From Acidobacteriota bacterium (GTDB lineage Bacteria > Acidobacteriota > Terriglobia > UBA7540): DNA of 34,577 nucleotides. A model generated the notes under the pieces. It searched no databases and had not been told where the DNA came from. It saw nothing but the letters and a program-made list of their open reading frames with translations. Positions 13,813 through 22,312 of this stretch are shown one piece after another (the stretch's first letter is position 1; every line of letters starts with the position of its first letter). The position numbers were made by a program, and so were the translations under genes. The stretch spans positions 1-34,577 of the forward strand of contig JAKASC010000002.1 of assembly GCA_021828245.1 (NCBI GenBank), given 5' to 3'.

Positions 13813-14643
13813 ATGAGGGAACTTGAACTCAAGGAGCGGCGGCTCAAGGAAACGTTGAGCGAGCTATCTTCGCTCGTGGTGGCCTATTCCGGCGGCGTGG
13901 ATTCGGCCTACTTGGCTTATGCGGCGCATCAGGTTCTGGGCGGGCGAATGCTCGCCGTCACGGCGCTGAGCGCGAGCTATGCCGGTCGCGACCGCGAGGA
14001 AGCCGAAGCCCTCGTGGGACGCTGCGGGTTTCCTCACGAATTCATCGAGACCGATGAGCTTTCCGATCCGAACTACCGCGCTAATCGTCCCGACCGCTGC
14101 TTCTTCTGCAAAGATGAACTGTTCACGAAACTGGACGCTTTGGCGGCCGAACGCGGGTTCGCGGCGGTAGCCTACGGGGTGAACGCCGACGACCAAGGTG
14201 ATTGGCGGCCGGGCCACCGCGCCGCGCTCAAGCACCGGGTTCTTGCGCCCCTGCTCGATGCTGGCCTGACCAAGGCCGACATTCGCGAGTTGGCTCGCCA
14301 AGCCGAAATTCCCGTCTGGAACCGTCCCGCTTCGGCATGTCTCGCGTCGCGCATCGCTTACGGCATCCAGGTGACGCCGGAACGGCTGGCCGTCGTCGAG
14401 CGGGGTGAGGAGGCGCTGCGGGCGCTCGGCTTCCGGCAATTTCGCGTCCGCCACCACGATCAACTGGTCCGTATTGAAATCGCGCCGGATGAACTGCCGC
14501 GCGCGCTCGAGCCCGAAATGGCTCGGCAGTTTGTCGCCATCTTCAAGCCGCTCGGATTTGCTTTCGTCACGCTCGATCTCGAAGGCTACCGACGCGGTTC
14601 GCTCAACACCCACCTCACGACCCTTCAAAAACCTGTGCCCTGA
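13813..14643 (+). CDS. larE: ATP-dependent sulfur transferase LarE (PP-loop family)
   Basis: The product has 276 residues from ATG 13813, the family's normal length; the open frame continues upstream without conservation. The PP-loop SGGVDS is at 26-31. Cys176 in PASACLASR matches the position of the sacrificial cysteine of Lactiplantibacillus plantarum LarE. Cys96 and Cys99 (DRCFFCKDE) add two more, giving the three-Cys pattern proposed in some LarE proteins to hold an iron-sulfur cluster. LarE adenylates and sulfurates pyridinium dicarboxylate mononucleotide for the nickel-pincer cofactor of LarA-type enzymes. No larA, larB or larC is in the window. Family assignment is strong; which sulfur mechanism operates is open. 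Confidence 0.92.
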   Translation: MRELELKERRLKETLSELSSLVVAYSGGVDSAYLAYAAHQVLGGRMLAVTALSASYAGRDREEAEALVGRCGFPHEFIETDELSDPNYRANRPDRCFFCKDELFTKLDALAAERGFAAVAYGVNADDQGDWRPGHRAALKHRVLAPLLDAGLTKADIRELARQAEIPVWNRPASACLASRIAYGIQVTPERLAVVERGEEALRALGFRQFRVRHHDQLVRIEIAPDELPRALEPEMARQFVAIFKPLGFAFVTLDLEGYRRGSLNTHLTTLQKPVP

Positions 14644-14791
14644 GCTCACGTTCGAGGGGTGAGTTGGAGCGTAACCGGAGCAGGCGTGTGTCTCCGCGAA
14701 AGCGTGCGCGCCGGCGCGACCCCGCTCGGCTCCGAGATAAGGAAGCTTGGCAAATGATGCGCGGTCGCTGACGGAACACGAACCGCGTCTT

Positions 14792-15688
14792 TCATCGCGC
14801 CATATCCTTGGCAATCCGCATCGTGTGGGTGTGAATCTGCACGGTGTCTTCGAGCTTGCGCGCGTAGCCGCCGGCGAGCGTGATGACCAATGGGGTCGCC
14901 AGCGTGTGGGCGCGCCCGATGACCACCCGGTCGCGCTCGGCGAGGCCTTCGAGGGTCAACTTCAATCCGCCCAATTGATCTTCGCGGTAAGGATCGGCGC
15001 CGGCCAGATAAAAAATGACCTGGGGCGAAAAACTTTCGAAGATTCTATCCAAACTCTGCTGAAGAAGGCGCAAATATTCCTCGTCGCCGGTACCATCGGG
15101 CAAATTGATGTCAAGCGAACTGGGCGGTTTGGGATAAGGATAATTATTTTCCTGGTGCATGGAGAAGGTGAAGACCGAAGGGTCGCCGGCAAAGATGGCG
15201 GCCGTGCCGTTCCCTTGATGGACATCGAGGTCCACGGTCAAGGCGCGCTCGATGAGTCGCTCCTTCTGCAGGCGGCGGATGGCGATGGCTACGTCGTGCA
15301 GCACGCAGAAGCCCTCACCGTGGTCGGGAAAAGCGTGATGAAAGCCGCCGCCAATGTTGGCGGCCACGCCCTCTTCAAGCGCCAGTCGCCCGGCCAAAAT
15401 CGAACCGCCCGCCGAGAGCCACACGGCGCGCACGAGCTCACGAGAATAGGGCACTTCCATCCGCAAAATTTCAGCGTAAGAGAGTTTGCCGTTTTTCAAT
15501 TTCCAGATGTACTCACGATCATGAACCAGCGCCACATCGTCATCCGAGGCCGGCTCGGGCTCCACGAAGTCGTTGGGCTTGGCCACGCCCTCCTCCAGCA
15601 ATTTCTCGCGGATGAGTTTGTACTTGACTGCCGGGAAGATGTGGTCGCCCAGATGAAGATCGTATTGGTCGGAATAGACAAATTTCAT
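14792..15688 (-). CDS. Histone deacetylase-superfamily metal-dependent deacetylase
   Basis: The product has 298 residues from ATG 15688. The HDAC fold signature is complete. His117-His118 (GGGFHHAF) form the charge relay, Asp155 and His157 (DLDVHQGNGT) and Asp232 (AGADPYRED) are the zinc ligands, and the Gly-rich LAGGYA segment provides the catalytic Tyr. The family includes acetoin-utilisation AcuC and acetylpolyamine amidohydrolases. The N-terminus (YSDQYDLHLGDHIFPAVKY) looks closest to the class IV-like bacterial group. It sits 7 bp after the ABM-domain gene and is probably co-transcribed with glmS. The substrate, an acetylated protein or small molecule, is unknown. Confidence 0.92.
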   Translation of the reverse strand: MKFVYSDQYDLHLGDHIFPAVKYKLIREKLLEEGVAKPNDFVEPEPASDDDVALVHDREYIWKLKNGKLSYAEILRMEVPYSRELVRAVWLSAGGSILAGRLALEEGVAANIGGGFHHAFPDHGEGFCVLHDVAIAIRRLQKERLIERALTVDLDVHQGNGTAAIFAGDPSVFTFSMHQENNYPYPKPPSSLDINLPDGTGDEEYLRLLQQSLDRIFESFSPQVIFYLAGADPYREDQLGGLKLTLEGLAERDRVVIGRAHTLATPLVITLAGGYARKLEDTVQIHTHTMRIAKDMAR

Positions 15689-15695
15689 TAGGCGA

Positions 15696-15986
15696 TCAAC
15701 GCACCCCGGTAAAGTGTTCAACGGTCGGAAAGGGTTCGTAGAAAGGATGCAGAAGCCGCTTCCATTCCTGACAAGCGGCCGACTGTCGGAACCCCACGGT
15801 GTGGCCCTCGACGGTGCGCCACCTCACGACCAGCAGGTACTTGCCCTGCGTCTCGATGCATCGGTGCACTTCGTGCGACAGGCAATCCTCGCGCGAGGTC
15901 ATCAGGGGGCTTACCGGAGCGAAGGCTCGCTCAAACTCTCGCTCTCGACCCGGTTGGACGCTCAAGATGGCGGCTTTCGGAATCAT
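15696..15986 (-). CDS. ABM-domain (antibiotic biosynthesis monooxygenase-like) protein
   Basis: The product has 96 residues from ATG 15986. The pattern of a strand (AAILSVQPGREREFERAF), SPLMTSREDCLSHEVHRC, then YLLVVRWRTVEGHTVGF and a C-terminal helix fits a ferredoxin-like ABM fold, which usually dimerises. Such proteins range from true monooxygenases and haem-degrading enzymes to uncharacterised stress proteins. The family name does not fix a reaction. It lies 50 bp after glmS and 7 bp before the deacetylase gene, so the three likely form one transcript. A longer open frame upstream overlaps glmS and is not credible. Confidence 0.78.
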   Translation of the reverse strand: MIPKAAILSVQPGREREFERAFAPVSPLMTSREDCLSHEVHRCIETQGKYLLVVRWRTVEGHTVGFRQSAACQEWKRLLHPFYEPFPTVEHFTGVR

Positions 15987-16036
15987 CGTCGTTGGGCGGG
16001 CCGGGCCACCTTCTTCTAGCTCCCGGCCAAAGCGGA

Positions 16037-17905
16037 CTACTCCACCGTCACCGACTTCGCCAAGTTTCGCGGCTGATCCACGTCGCAGCCGCGCAGCACG
16101 GCAGTGTGATAAGCCAGCAGTTGCAGAGGCACGACCTCCAGAATAGCCGAGAGCAGCTCGTGGGTGGGGGGCAAGACGACGAGATGGTCGGCCATGTCGC
16201 GCACCTCGCGGTCGCCTTCGGTGACCAAGGCCACGATCGCCGCGCCGCGCGCTTTCGCTTCCTTGATGTTGGCAAGCGTGCGCTCGTAGCGAATGCGAGA
16301 ATCGGGGGCGTTCCAATCGCAGGTGGCAATCACCACCACGGGCAGGGCATCGGCGATGAGCGCGTTGGGGCCATGCTTCATTTCGCCGGCGGGATAGGCC
16401 TCGGCGTGCGTGTAGGCCAGTTTTTTCATCTTCAGCGCCCCTTCGAGCGCCACCGCAAAATGCACCCCGCGGCCCAAATAGAGGAAATCCGACGCGCGAT
16501 GATAGTGGCGTGCTAATTCTTCAAACTCCTCGTCTTTTTGCAACACCGACTCGAGTTGGCGGGGCAGGACGGTGAGCGCTTGAAGCAGCGGAATCGAAGC
16601 TTCGCGGGAAAGCGAGCCGCGCACTTGTCCCAAATAGATGGCGAACAGAAAAAGGGCGGTCAATTGGGCGGCAAAGGTTTTGGTTGAGCCGACACCGATT
16701 TCCGGTCCGGCGTGCGTGTAAATGGTGCCGTCGGCTTCGCGCGGCACCATGCTGCCGAGGACGTTGCAAATGGCCAGCGTCTTGGAGCCTTTGCTCCGCG
16801 CCTCCCGCTGGCCGGCAATGGTATCCGCGGTTTCGCCCGACTGGGTAATGAGCAGCGTAAGCGTGTGGGGCTCAACCAGCGGGTCGCGATAACGGAATTC
16901 CGAGGCGTAATCCACCTCGACCGGGATGCGCGCCAGCCGCTCCAGCATGATTTTGCCGGCAAGTGCGGCGTGGCGCGAGGTTCCTGCCGCCACGATCTTG
17001 ACCTCGCGAAAAGAACGGAAATCCTCTTCTGTAATTTCCATTTCATCCAAAAAAACCTGGCCGGAGCCGGGGGAAACTCGGCCCAGCGCGGTGTCGCGCA
17101 CGGCGCGGGGCTGCTCATAAATTTCCTTGAGCGTGAAATGACGAAACCCGCCCTTTTCCGCTAAGACGGGATCCCAGGTGATGTGCTGGACGCGGCGGGT
17201 GATCGGGCGGCCCTCGAAGTCGCTCAACTGCACACCGCCGGGGGTTAACACGGCCAAGTCACCGTCATTCAAGAAGAAAAGATCGCGTGTGTGATAAAGA
17301 ATGGCGGGCACGTCGCTCGCCACCAGGTATTCGTCTTTTCCCAGGCCGATGACGGCGGGCGGGCCCTGCCGCGCCGCCACAATTTTGTTGGGGTCGAGCG
17401 TGGTGATGACGGCCAAGGCAAAGACGCCCGTCAGCCGCCGCACGGCGGCGCGCGTCGCCTCGTCCAAATTGGGGCCATTGGGCCGCGTGGAGTTCAAGTA
17501 TTTCTCAATCAGATGGGCGATGACCTCGGTGTCAGTTTCCGTGCGGAAGGTGTGGCCTTCCGCCACCAGCTCCTGCTTGAGTTCCAGATAGTTCTCAATG
17601 ATACCGTTATGGACCACGGCCACCGCGCCGTGGCAGTCGCAGAGCGGGTGAGCGTTTTCTTCGGTGGGCGAGCCGTGCGTGGCCCATCGAGTGTGCCCGA
17701 TGCCGTACGTCCCCTCGACGGGATGCAATCGCACCACCTCCTCGAGGTTGCGCAGCTTTCCCAGGGCGCGGCGAACCTCCAGCCGGTGGTCCTGAATCAC
17801 AGCCAAGCCGGCCGAGTCATAGCCGCGATATTGCAGGCGTTGCAAGCCCTCCAGCAGGACGGGCGCGACGCGCTTGTTGCCGATATAGCCGATGATCCCC
17901 GACAT
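16037..17905 (-). CDS. glmS: GlmS-like glucosamine-6-phosphate synthase with Ser in place of catalytic Cys1
   Basis: The product has 622 residues, full length for glutamine-fructose-6-phosphate aminotransferase, which makes glucosamine-6-phosphate for peptidoglycan and LPS. The N-terminus reads MSGIIGYIG instead of the near-invariant MCGI. Codon 2 is TCG at 17902-17900, so the Ntn nucleophile is Ser. The remaining glutaminase residues are present: Arg73 (HTRWATHG), Asn100-Gly101 (HNGII) and Asp125 (TETDTEV). The SIS isomerase half is intact, with TSRHAAL, ITQSGETADT, GPEIGVGSTKT and the C-terminal DQPRNLAKSVTVE. It may be ammonia-dependent, may use Ser weakly, or the codon may be a sequence error. 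No Shine-Dalgarno or glmS ribozyme is evident upstream; an extended -10 box is. Confidence 0.93.
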   Translation of the reverse strand: MSGIIGYIGNKRVAPVLLEGLQRLQYRGYDSAGLAVIQDHRLEVRRALGKLRNLEEVVRLHPVEGTYGIGHTRWATHGSPTEENAHPLCDCHGAVAVVHNGIIENYLELKQELVAEGHTFRTETDTEVIAHLIEKYLNSTRPNGPNLDEATRAAVRRLTGVFALAVITTLDPNKIVAARQGPPAVIGLGKDEYLVASDVPAILYHTRDLFFLNDGDLAVLTPGGVQLSDFEGRPITRRVQHITWDPVLAEKGGFRHFTLKEIYEQPRAVRDTALGRVSPGSGQVFLDEMEITEEDFRSFREVKIVAAGTSRHAALAGKIMLERLARIPVEVDYASEFRYRDPLVEPHTLTLLITQSGETADTIAGQREARSKGSKTLAICNVLGSMVPREADGTIYTHAGPEIGVGSTKTFAAQLTALFLFAIYLGQVRGSLSREASIPLLQALTVLPRQLESVLQKDEEFEELARHYHRASDFLYLGRGVHFAVALEGALKMKKLAYTHAEAYPAGEMKHGPNALIADALPVVVIATCDWNAPDSRIRYERTLANIKEAKARGAAIVALVTEGDREVRDMADHLVVLPPTHELLSAILEVVPLQLLAYHTAVLRGCDVDQPRNLAKSVTVE

Positions 17906-17968
17906 GAATTTGGAGTCTCGCTCGACAAGCCCTGCGGCTCGGTGGCGGCCGCAGCGATGGCCAGCTCG

Positions 17969-17977
17969 ATTATAGCA
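17969..17977 (-). promoter_or_regulatory. Candidate extended -10 promoter for glmS
   Basis: On the minus strand TGCTATAAT (TG at -15/-14 plus a perfect TATAAT at 17969-17974) precedes glmS. Predicted transcription starts near 17962, leaving a 57-base leader. An extended -10 can act without a good -35, and none is seen. Confidence 0.5.
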
Positions 17978-18023
17978 GAGGGCGCGCGCTGCCCGACGTA
18001 GGGTGGGCTTCTGCCGGTTGGAC

Positions 18024-19238
18024 TCAGGTTCGATAGGAGGCGTTGATGTCCACGTACCGGTGCGTCAAATCGCAGGTCCACATGCGAGCCGCCGCTCGGC
18101 CTTGATGGAGATGGAGGCGCAACAGCACTTCCTTTTGCGCCAACGCTTTTTTGGCGGTGGCTTCATCAAAGCCGGCGTCGAGCCCGCGACGGCAAAGCGC
18201 CATGCCGTTTACCCAAATATCTATCTTGTCAGGATCAAAACGCGCGCCGGAATAGCCGGCGGCGCAGAGAATTCTTCCCCAGTTGGGATCATTGCCATAA
18301 AGCGCGGTTTTGACCAGTGGCGAATTGGCGATGGCGCGGGCAGCACGCTCGGCGTCCGCTTCATTGCGCGCTCCCAGGACCTCCACGGTAACGAGTTTGC
18401 TTGCGCCCTCGCCGTCGCGGGCGATCATCTTGGCGAGCGTTTGGCACAGTTCCACCAAGCCGGCTTCGAACCACCGTGCGTTGTCCCCGCTGATTTTGAC
18501 GCCGGCATAACCGTTGGCCAGCACCAGCACTGTGTCATTGGTGGAGGTATCGCCGTCCACGCTGATACGGTTGAAGGATTGGCGCACAGCGGACCGCAGC
18601 AGGCGTCCCAGCAAGGCCGGCGGCACTTCGGCGTCCGTCGTAATAAAAGAGAGCATCGTGGCAATGCGCGGGTGAATCATGCCGGCGCCTTTGGCCACCC
18701 CGGCCAAATGGACGGTGCGGCCTCGGAACTCAGAGCGCAATACGCAGGATTTGGCGAACGTATCCGTGGTCATGATGGCGTGCGGCACTTCGGCGGCGTT
18801 CTCCGACGACAATCGCTCAACCAGGCCGGAAAGCTGTCCGAGGACGAGGTCCGTAGCGAGTGGCACACCAATGACCCCCGTGGAGCAGACGAGGACTTGG
18901 TTCGACGGAATGGCCAGCCGTCGGGCAACGGCTTCGACCGTGCGCTCGGCGGCTCGGCGGCCCAGGCGTCCCGTTCCGGCATTGGCGTTGCCGGAATTAA
19001 CCACAATGGCCCGCGCATGGCCGCGGCTTTGAGCCAGGTTCCGACGTGAAACGACTACGGGTGCCGCGGCGGCGCGGTTGGTGGTGAAGGTTCCGGCGGC
19101 GGTGGTCTCGGCGCCTTCGGACACAATAAGCGCCAAGTCGAGCGCGCCCGGCTTCTTCTTGAAACCCGCGGCCGCCGCCGCGGCTCGAAAACCCTTGGGC
19201 GTTCCCAGGTGACCTTCCGTTGCTTCCCAACGTTTCAT
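18024..19238 (-). CDS. argJ: Bifunctional ornithine acetyltransferase/N-acetylglutamate synthase ArgJ
   Basis: The product has 404 residues from ATG 19238 (AGGACC just upstream; the open frame extends to 19355 without conservation). The precursor cleavage motif KGAGMIHPRIATML gives Thr194 as the autocatalytic nucleophile that separates alpha and beta chains. Downstream are DGDTSTNDT and GNDPNWGR, both diagnostic. The enzyme transfers the acetyl group from N-acetylornithine to glutamate and can use acetyl-CoA, closing the cyclic arginine pathway. No other arg gene is adjacent. The C-terminus DINASYRT matches the family end. A possible extended -10 (TGCTACACT) lies at 19313-19321. Assignment is firm. 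Confidence 0.95.
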   Translation of the reverse strand: MKRWEATEGHLGTPKGFRAAAAAAGFKKKPGALDLALIVSEGAETTAAGTFTTNRAAAAPVVVSRRNLAQSRGHARAIVVNSGNANAGTGRLGRRAAERTVEAVARRLAIPSNQVLVCSTGVIGVPLATDLVLGQLSGLVERLSSENAAEVPHAIMTTDTFAKSCVLRSEFRGRTVHLAGVAKGAGMIHPRIATMLSFITTDAEVPPALLGRLLRSAVRQSFNRISVDGDTSTNDTVLVLANGYAGVKISGDNARWFEAGLVELCQTLAKMIARDGEGASKLVTVEVLGARNEADAERAARAIANSPLVKTALYGNDPNWGRILCAAGYSGARFDPDKIDIWVNGMALCRRGLDAGFDEATAKKALAQKEVLLRLHLHQGRAAARMWTCDLTHRYVDINASYRT

Positions 19239-19418
19239 GGTCCTGACGCGCCTCCCTCCAATATCGAACCGGCCGGCGGGGGTTGGGTCTTCGCCGGCAA
19301 CGGAGATTTCTGAGTGTAGCAGAGATTGTTCCGATCGCTGAAAGGAGGATAACAAGCCTGGCGGTTTTTTGATGCGCCTTGTCGCAACCGCCCCACGGGC
19401 CTGGGTTGTGCGCGGATT

Positions 19419-20042
19419 TCACTTCACCGGCAGGAGCTTCAAAACGCCCGGCGAGGGAGGCGAGGGACTGGGCGGTCCCGCCACCCTGATGGTGCGAAGG
19501 GTTTCCTCGCACGCCTGCTCATAGAGGCTCACGTCCGAGCCGCCGGTCGAGCAGTCGGCGCGGACGATATAAGCGGGAGAGATGATGTGTGCCGTGATGA
19601 GCATCGCTTGGCCTTGCTCCTCCCAAATCATGGCGGCGTTTCTTCCCTGGATGGGCGAGGGATCAAAGCGATACTGGGGAATATTATCGTAGTCGCCGCG
19701 CGTTTCCCACTTGGCTAGAAGTTGCGGAGAGAATTGGGCGGCTTGGCCGGGATTCGGCTCGGAGGTAATGGTCAACGTGGGGCCGCTTGAGAAGATTCCG
19801 GAGCGGTAGATTTTCACGCCGCCAGGAAAATCCTGCACCTTGCCGTAGATGCCGGCGGCAACTTCCATGCTAATGCCGAGCCGAGGATTTTGATAAGGCA
19901 ATAAATTGAGCGCCGCCGTCTCCTGCGCCAGGCGATAACGTGGATACCATTTGGCCAAAACGTATTCAAAGCTGAGCCAGGCGCCACCAATGATGAGCAC
20001 TCCCAAGCCGAAAACGATTTGGGGCGAGATTTTGATTTTCAT
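19419..20042 (-). CDS. Inner-membrane-anchored periplasmic protein of unknown function
   Basis: The product has 207 residues from ATG 20042, which has GGAGGA directly upstream. One N-terminal transmembrane helix (about 8-30, IVFGLGVLIIGGAWLSFEYV) is followed by a soluble domain with mixed strands (VKIYRSGIFSSGPTLTITSE) and a pair of Cys near DCSTGG and EQACEE, which could form a disulfide. The tail is Pro/Ser-rich. The frame upstream to 20264 lacks conservation. No domain recognised. It lies between the FtsB-like gene and argJ; spacing of about 180-380 bp on each side suggests its own transcript. Confidence 0.72.
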   Translation of the reverse strand: MKIKISPQIVFGLGVLIIGGAWLSFEYVLAKWYPRYRLAQETAALNLLPYQNPRLGISMEVAAGIYGKVQDFPGGVKIYRSGIFSSGPTLTITSEPNPGQAAQFSPQLLAKWETRGDYDNIPQYRFDPSPIQGRNAAMIWEEQGQAMLITAHIISPAYIVRADCSTGGSDVSLYEQACEETLRTIRVAGPPSPSPPSPGVLKLLPVK

Positions 20043-20424
20043 CCGTCCTCCATCATAACGCCGCAGGGTAGCCGCCGCAACGACCCGGAGCAGTTTCCAC
20101 CCGCTGCCCAAGGGAATAGCAAAAGACAGGCGGTTGAGATGCTTGAGGAGCGGGGAAAAAGACGCTCCCATCTTTGCGAACGGTTCGGCGGAGCATCCGA
20201 GGGGCCGGGAAAATGCCGATGGCTCGAAGGCTAGGCAGGAGTCAAGCCGCCGTCTCATGGGCATGGTCGTCGCGCCAAGGGGGTTACTCGGAGCGCCCCG
20301 CAGGTTCCACGAACGCTTCGAGGAAAGGGGTCAACCGGCCCTCGAGTTCTACTAAGGTTGATGGTGTCATGCCACCGGCGGAACTGTCACAGCCTGGCAG
20401 GCCAACCGATAGTTCACCGAGCAA
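20043..20424. other. 382-bp gene-free stretch
   Basis: Short open frames occur on both strands but none has a convincing ribosome-binding site, domain or composition. I see no tRNA fold, riboswitch core or repeat. The minus-strand part nearest 20043 should contain the promoter of the membrane protein, but no hexamer pair stands out. Confidence 0.4.
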
Positions 20425-20784
20425 TTAAGGCCGCGCGGGCTTTGGGCCTTGGCCGACGGCATATGGCGTGCGCTTGGGATCTTGGCGGGGAAGGGCATAG
20501 ATGATTTCGCCCGGGCGCGCAAAGTGCATTCGTTCGCGGGCGATTTTCTCGATGGCTTGGGGATTGGATTTGAGCGCCTGAATTTGCTGGGAAAGTTGTT
20601 TATTTTTCTGCTCGAGCGTGCGCACCTGCTGCTGTAACGCCCGAAATTCCTTCTGCTGGCGACGCATGGCAAGGTAGCCGTGCGGTCCGAAAATTTCATG
20701 CGCGAGGAGCAGCAGGGCGATGACAGCCAACACGCCGATGGCCTTGCGGCGAAGCCTCTGGTGTTGGTCAGGGGTGGGCATCAT
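20425..20784 (-). CDS. FtsB/DivIC-like septum formation initiator protein
   Basis: The product has 119 residues. A short cytoplasmic N-terminus is followed by one transmembrane helix (about 15-30, AIGVLAVIALLLLAHE). A periplasmic coiled coil (about 43-75, rich in Gln/Leu/Lys) follows, then the FtsB-type end domain NPQAIEKIARERMHFARPGEIIY. FtsB/DivIC proteins bridge FtsL and FtsQ in the divisome. The start overlaps the stop of the phosphohexomutase gene (ATGA, 20781-20784), so the pair is translationally coupled; the same neighbour pairing with sugar enzymes is common in acidobacterial genomes as far as I know. The C-terminal Pro/Lys-rich tail is not conserved. Confidence 0.85.
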   Translation of the reverse strand: MMPTPDQHQRLRRKAIGVLAVIALLLLAHEIFGPHGYLAMRRQQKEFRALQQQVRTLEQKNKQLSQQIQALKSNPQAIEKIARERMHFARPGEIIYALPRQDPKRTPYAVGQGPKPARP

Positions 20785-22199
20785 GGTTCGGTCACAAAAT
20801 CCTTGGCTACTTGCAGAAGGCGGTTCATTTCCCCCTCCGAAGCGGCTTCGGCATAAAGGCGCACCACCGGCTCTGTGCCGGAGGGACGCATGAGCACCCA
20901 CGAGCCGTCGTCCCGAATCAGCTTCAGCCCGTCGGTGCGATCTATCTTGGCGACTTTGCGGCCGTCGAAGCGATCGTAATCCCGCTGGAGCTTTTCCAAC
21001 ACCCGCTGTTGCGTCTCGGGCTTGAGCGCCAGGTTGATTCGGACCGTGTAGCACGGCCCGACTTTTTTGAAGAGCGCTTCAAGCTGCTGCTTCACCGATT
21101 GTCCGCGGTGGGCGATGGTCTCGGCCACCAGCAGCCCCGCGAGGATGCCGTCTTTTTCCGGCACGTGCCCGCGAATCGTCATGCCGGCGCTCTCTTCGCC
21201 GCCCAGCACCACTTTGTCTTCCTTAATCAGTTCGCCGATGTATTTGAATCCCACCGGCGTTTGGTAAATCGGCACGTGATGGTAGCGCGCCACCGCGTCG
21301 AGCAGGTGAGTGGTCGCTACGCTTCGCCCGATTCCTCCCGGAATCTTCCGCGCCTCAATCAAATAATCCGCCACCACGGCCAGAATGTAATTGGGATGAA
21401 TCCAGGTTCCGTCGGCATCCACTACGCCGAAGCGGTCGGCGTCGCCGTCGGTTGAAAGACCCACGACGCATTGCTCCGCCTTGACGAACTGCGCCAATTC
21501 CTGGAGATTTTTCTCGCTCGGCTCCGGCCCTACGCCGGAGAAAAGCACGTCGCGATAATCGTGCAACGTGTGGACAGCGGCGCCCGTTTCCCTCAGCAAG
21601 TCGTTCAAGTAGCCGCGACCCGTTCCGTAGAGCGGGTCATAGGCGATTTTCAGCTTGGCCTGCGCGATGGTTTTGAGGTCCACTTTCTCGCGCAGGCTGT
21701 CGAGGTAGGCTGGACGCGGATCGGCGGGTCGTTGGAGCGGCGCGGTAAAGTTCGGCCCTTGAACCGAGAATTCTCCCGCCTGCGCCCGCCCGGCCAACTC
21801 CTCAATTTGGCGGGTGATTTCCGGCAAGGCGGGAGCTCCGTCGGCGCTTGAGAATTTGAGGCCGTTGTACTCGGGCGGATTATGGCTGGCGGTGATGTTG
21901 ACGCCGCCGTCGAGCCGGCTGTGGAGAATTTCGTAGGCGAGCGCCGGGGTCGGATCGGCCCTCGCGCACCGCCACGTCTCGACGCCATGCGAAGCCAAAA
22001 CCTCCGCCACCGTGGCGGCGAATCTTTCCGACAAAAACCGTGTGTCGTAGCCGACGATCACGCGCGGCCGGCCCGATTGCGTCAACAGAAATTGCGCGAT
22101 GCCCGCCGCCGCCAGTCGGACGTTTTGAAACGTGAAGTCTTCCGCGATGATGCCGCGCCAGCCCGACGTGCCGAAGTGGATAGGGTGGTTGCGTCCCAT
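20781..22199 (-). CDS. Phosphohexomutase (phosphoglucomutase/phosphomannomutase family)
   Basis: The product has 472 residues with all four alpha-D-phosphohexomutase signatures: the phosphoserine loop TASHNPP (103-109, Ser105), the metal loop DGDADR (251-256), the sugar-binding GGEESAG, and the phosphate-binding RPSGTEP near the C-terminus. It interconverts hexose-1- and hexose-6-phosphates; GGEESAG and overall length fit phosphoglucomutase-type members, but specificity cannot be settled from sequence. It may feed nucleotide-sugar synthesis together with the AlgD-like dehydrogenase and GlmS, although it is not adjacent to them. No Shine-Dalgarno precedes the ATG; the promoter lies so close that the transcript may be nearly leaderless. 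Confidence 0.93.
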   Translation of the reverse strand: MGRNHPIHFGTSGWRGIIAEDFTFQNVRLAAAGIAQFLLTQSGRPRVIVGYDTRFLSERFAATVAEVLASHGVETWRCARADPTPALAYEILHSRLDGGVNITASHNPPEYNGLKFSSADGAPALPEITRQIEELAGRAQAGEFSVQGPNFTAPLQRPADPRPAYLDSLREKVDLKTIAQAKLKIAYDPLYGTGRGYLNDLLRETGAAVHTLHDYRDVLFSGVGPEPSEKNLQELAQFVKAEQCVVGLSTDGDADRFGVVDADGTWIHPNYILAVVADYLIEARKIPGGIGRSVATTHLLDAVARYHHVPIYQTPVGFKYIGELIKEDKVVLGGEESAGMTIRGHVPEKDGILAGLLVAETIAHRGQSVKQQLEALFKKVGPCYTVRINLALKPETQQRVLEKLQRDYDRFDGRKVAKIDRTDGLKLIRDDGSWVLMRPSGTEPVVRLYAEAASEGEMNRLLQVAKDFVTEP

Positions 22200-22208
22200 A
22201 GCCCGACC

Positions 22209-22237
22209 ATTGTATCGTTAGGGGCTTGCCGCTGCAA
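22209..22237 (-). promoter_or_regulatory. Candidate promoter giving near-leaderless phosphohexomutase mRNA
   Basis: On the minus strand, TTGCAG (22237-22232) and TACAAT (22214-22209) are 17 bp apart. Only nine bases separate TACAAT from the ATG at 22199, so transcription would begin within about three bases of it. The absence of a Shine-Dalgarno agrees with this. Confidence 0.42.
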
Positions 22238-22312
22238 CGAGGGCGCGGGAGCGCCCGATGGCGCCAGAGCGGGCTCGGCCCCTTCGGCCTCGACGGAGGC
22301 TCGGAGATTCGC

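Noticed and set aside
14747..15691. 314-codon plus-strand open frame opposite the deacetylase
   Set aside because: The minus strand encodes a complete HDAC-fold protein with all zinc ligands; the opposite frame is GC-driven.
17906..18023. glmS ribozyme or riboswitch upstream of glmS
   Set aside because: The gap is too short and GC-rich, and I see no conserved ribozyme core; only an extended -10 is visible.
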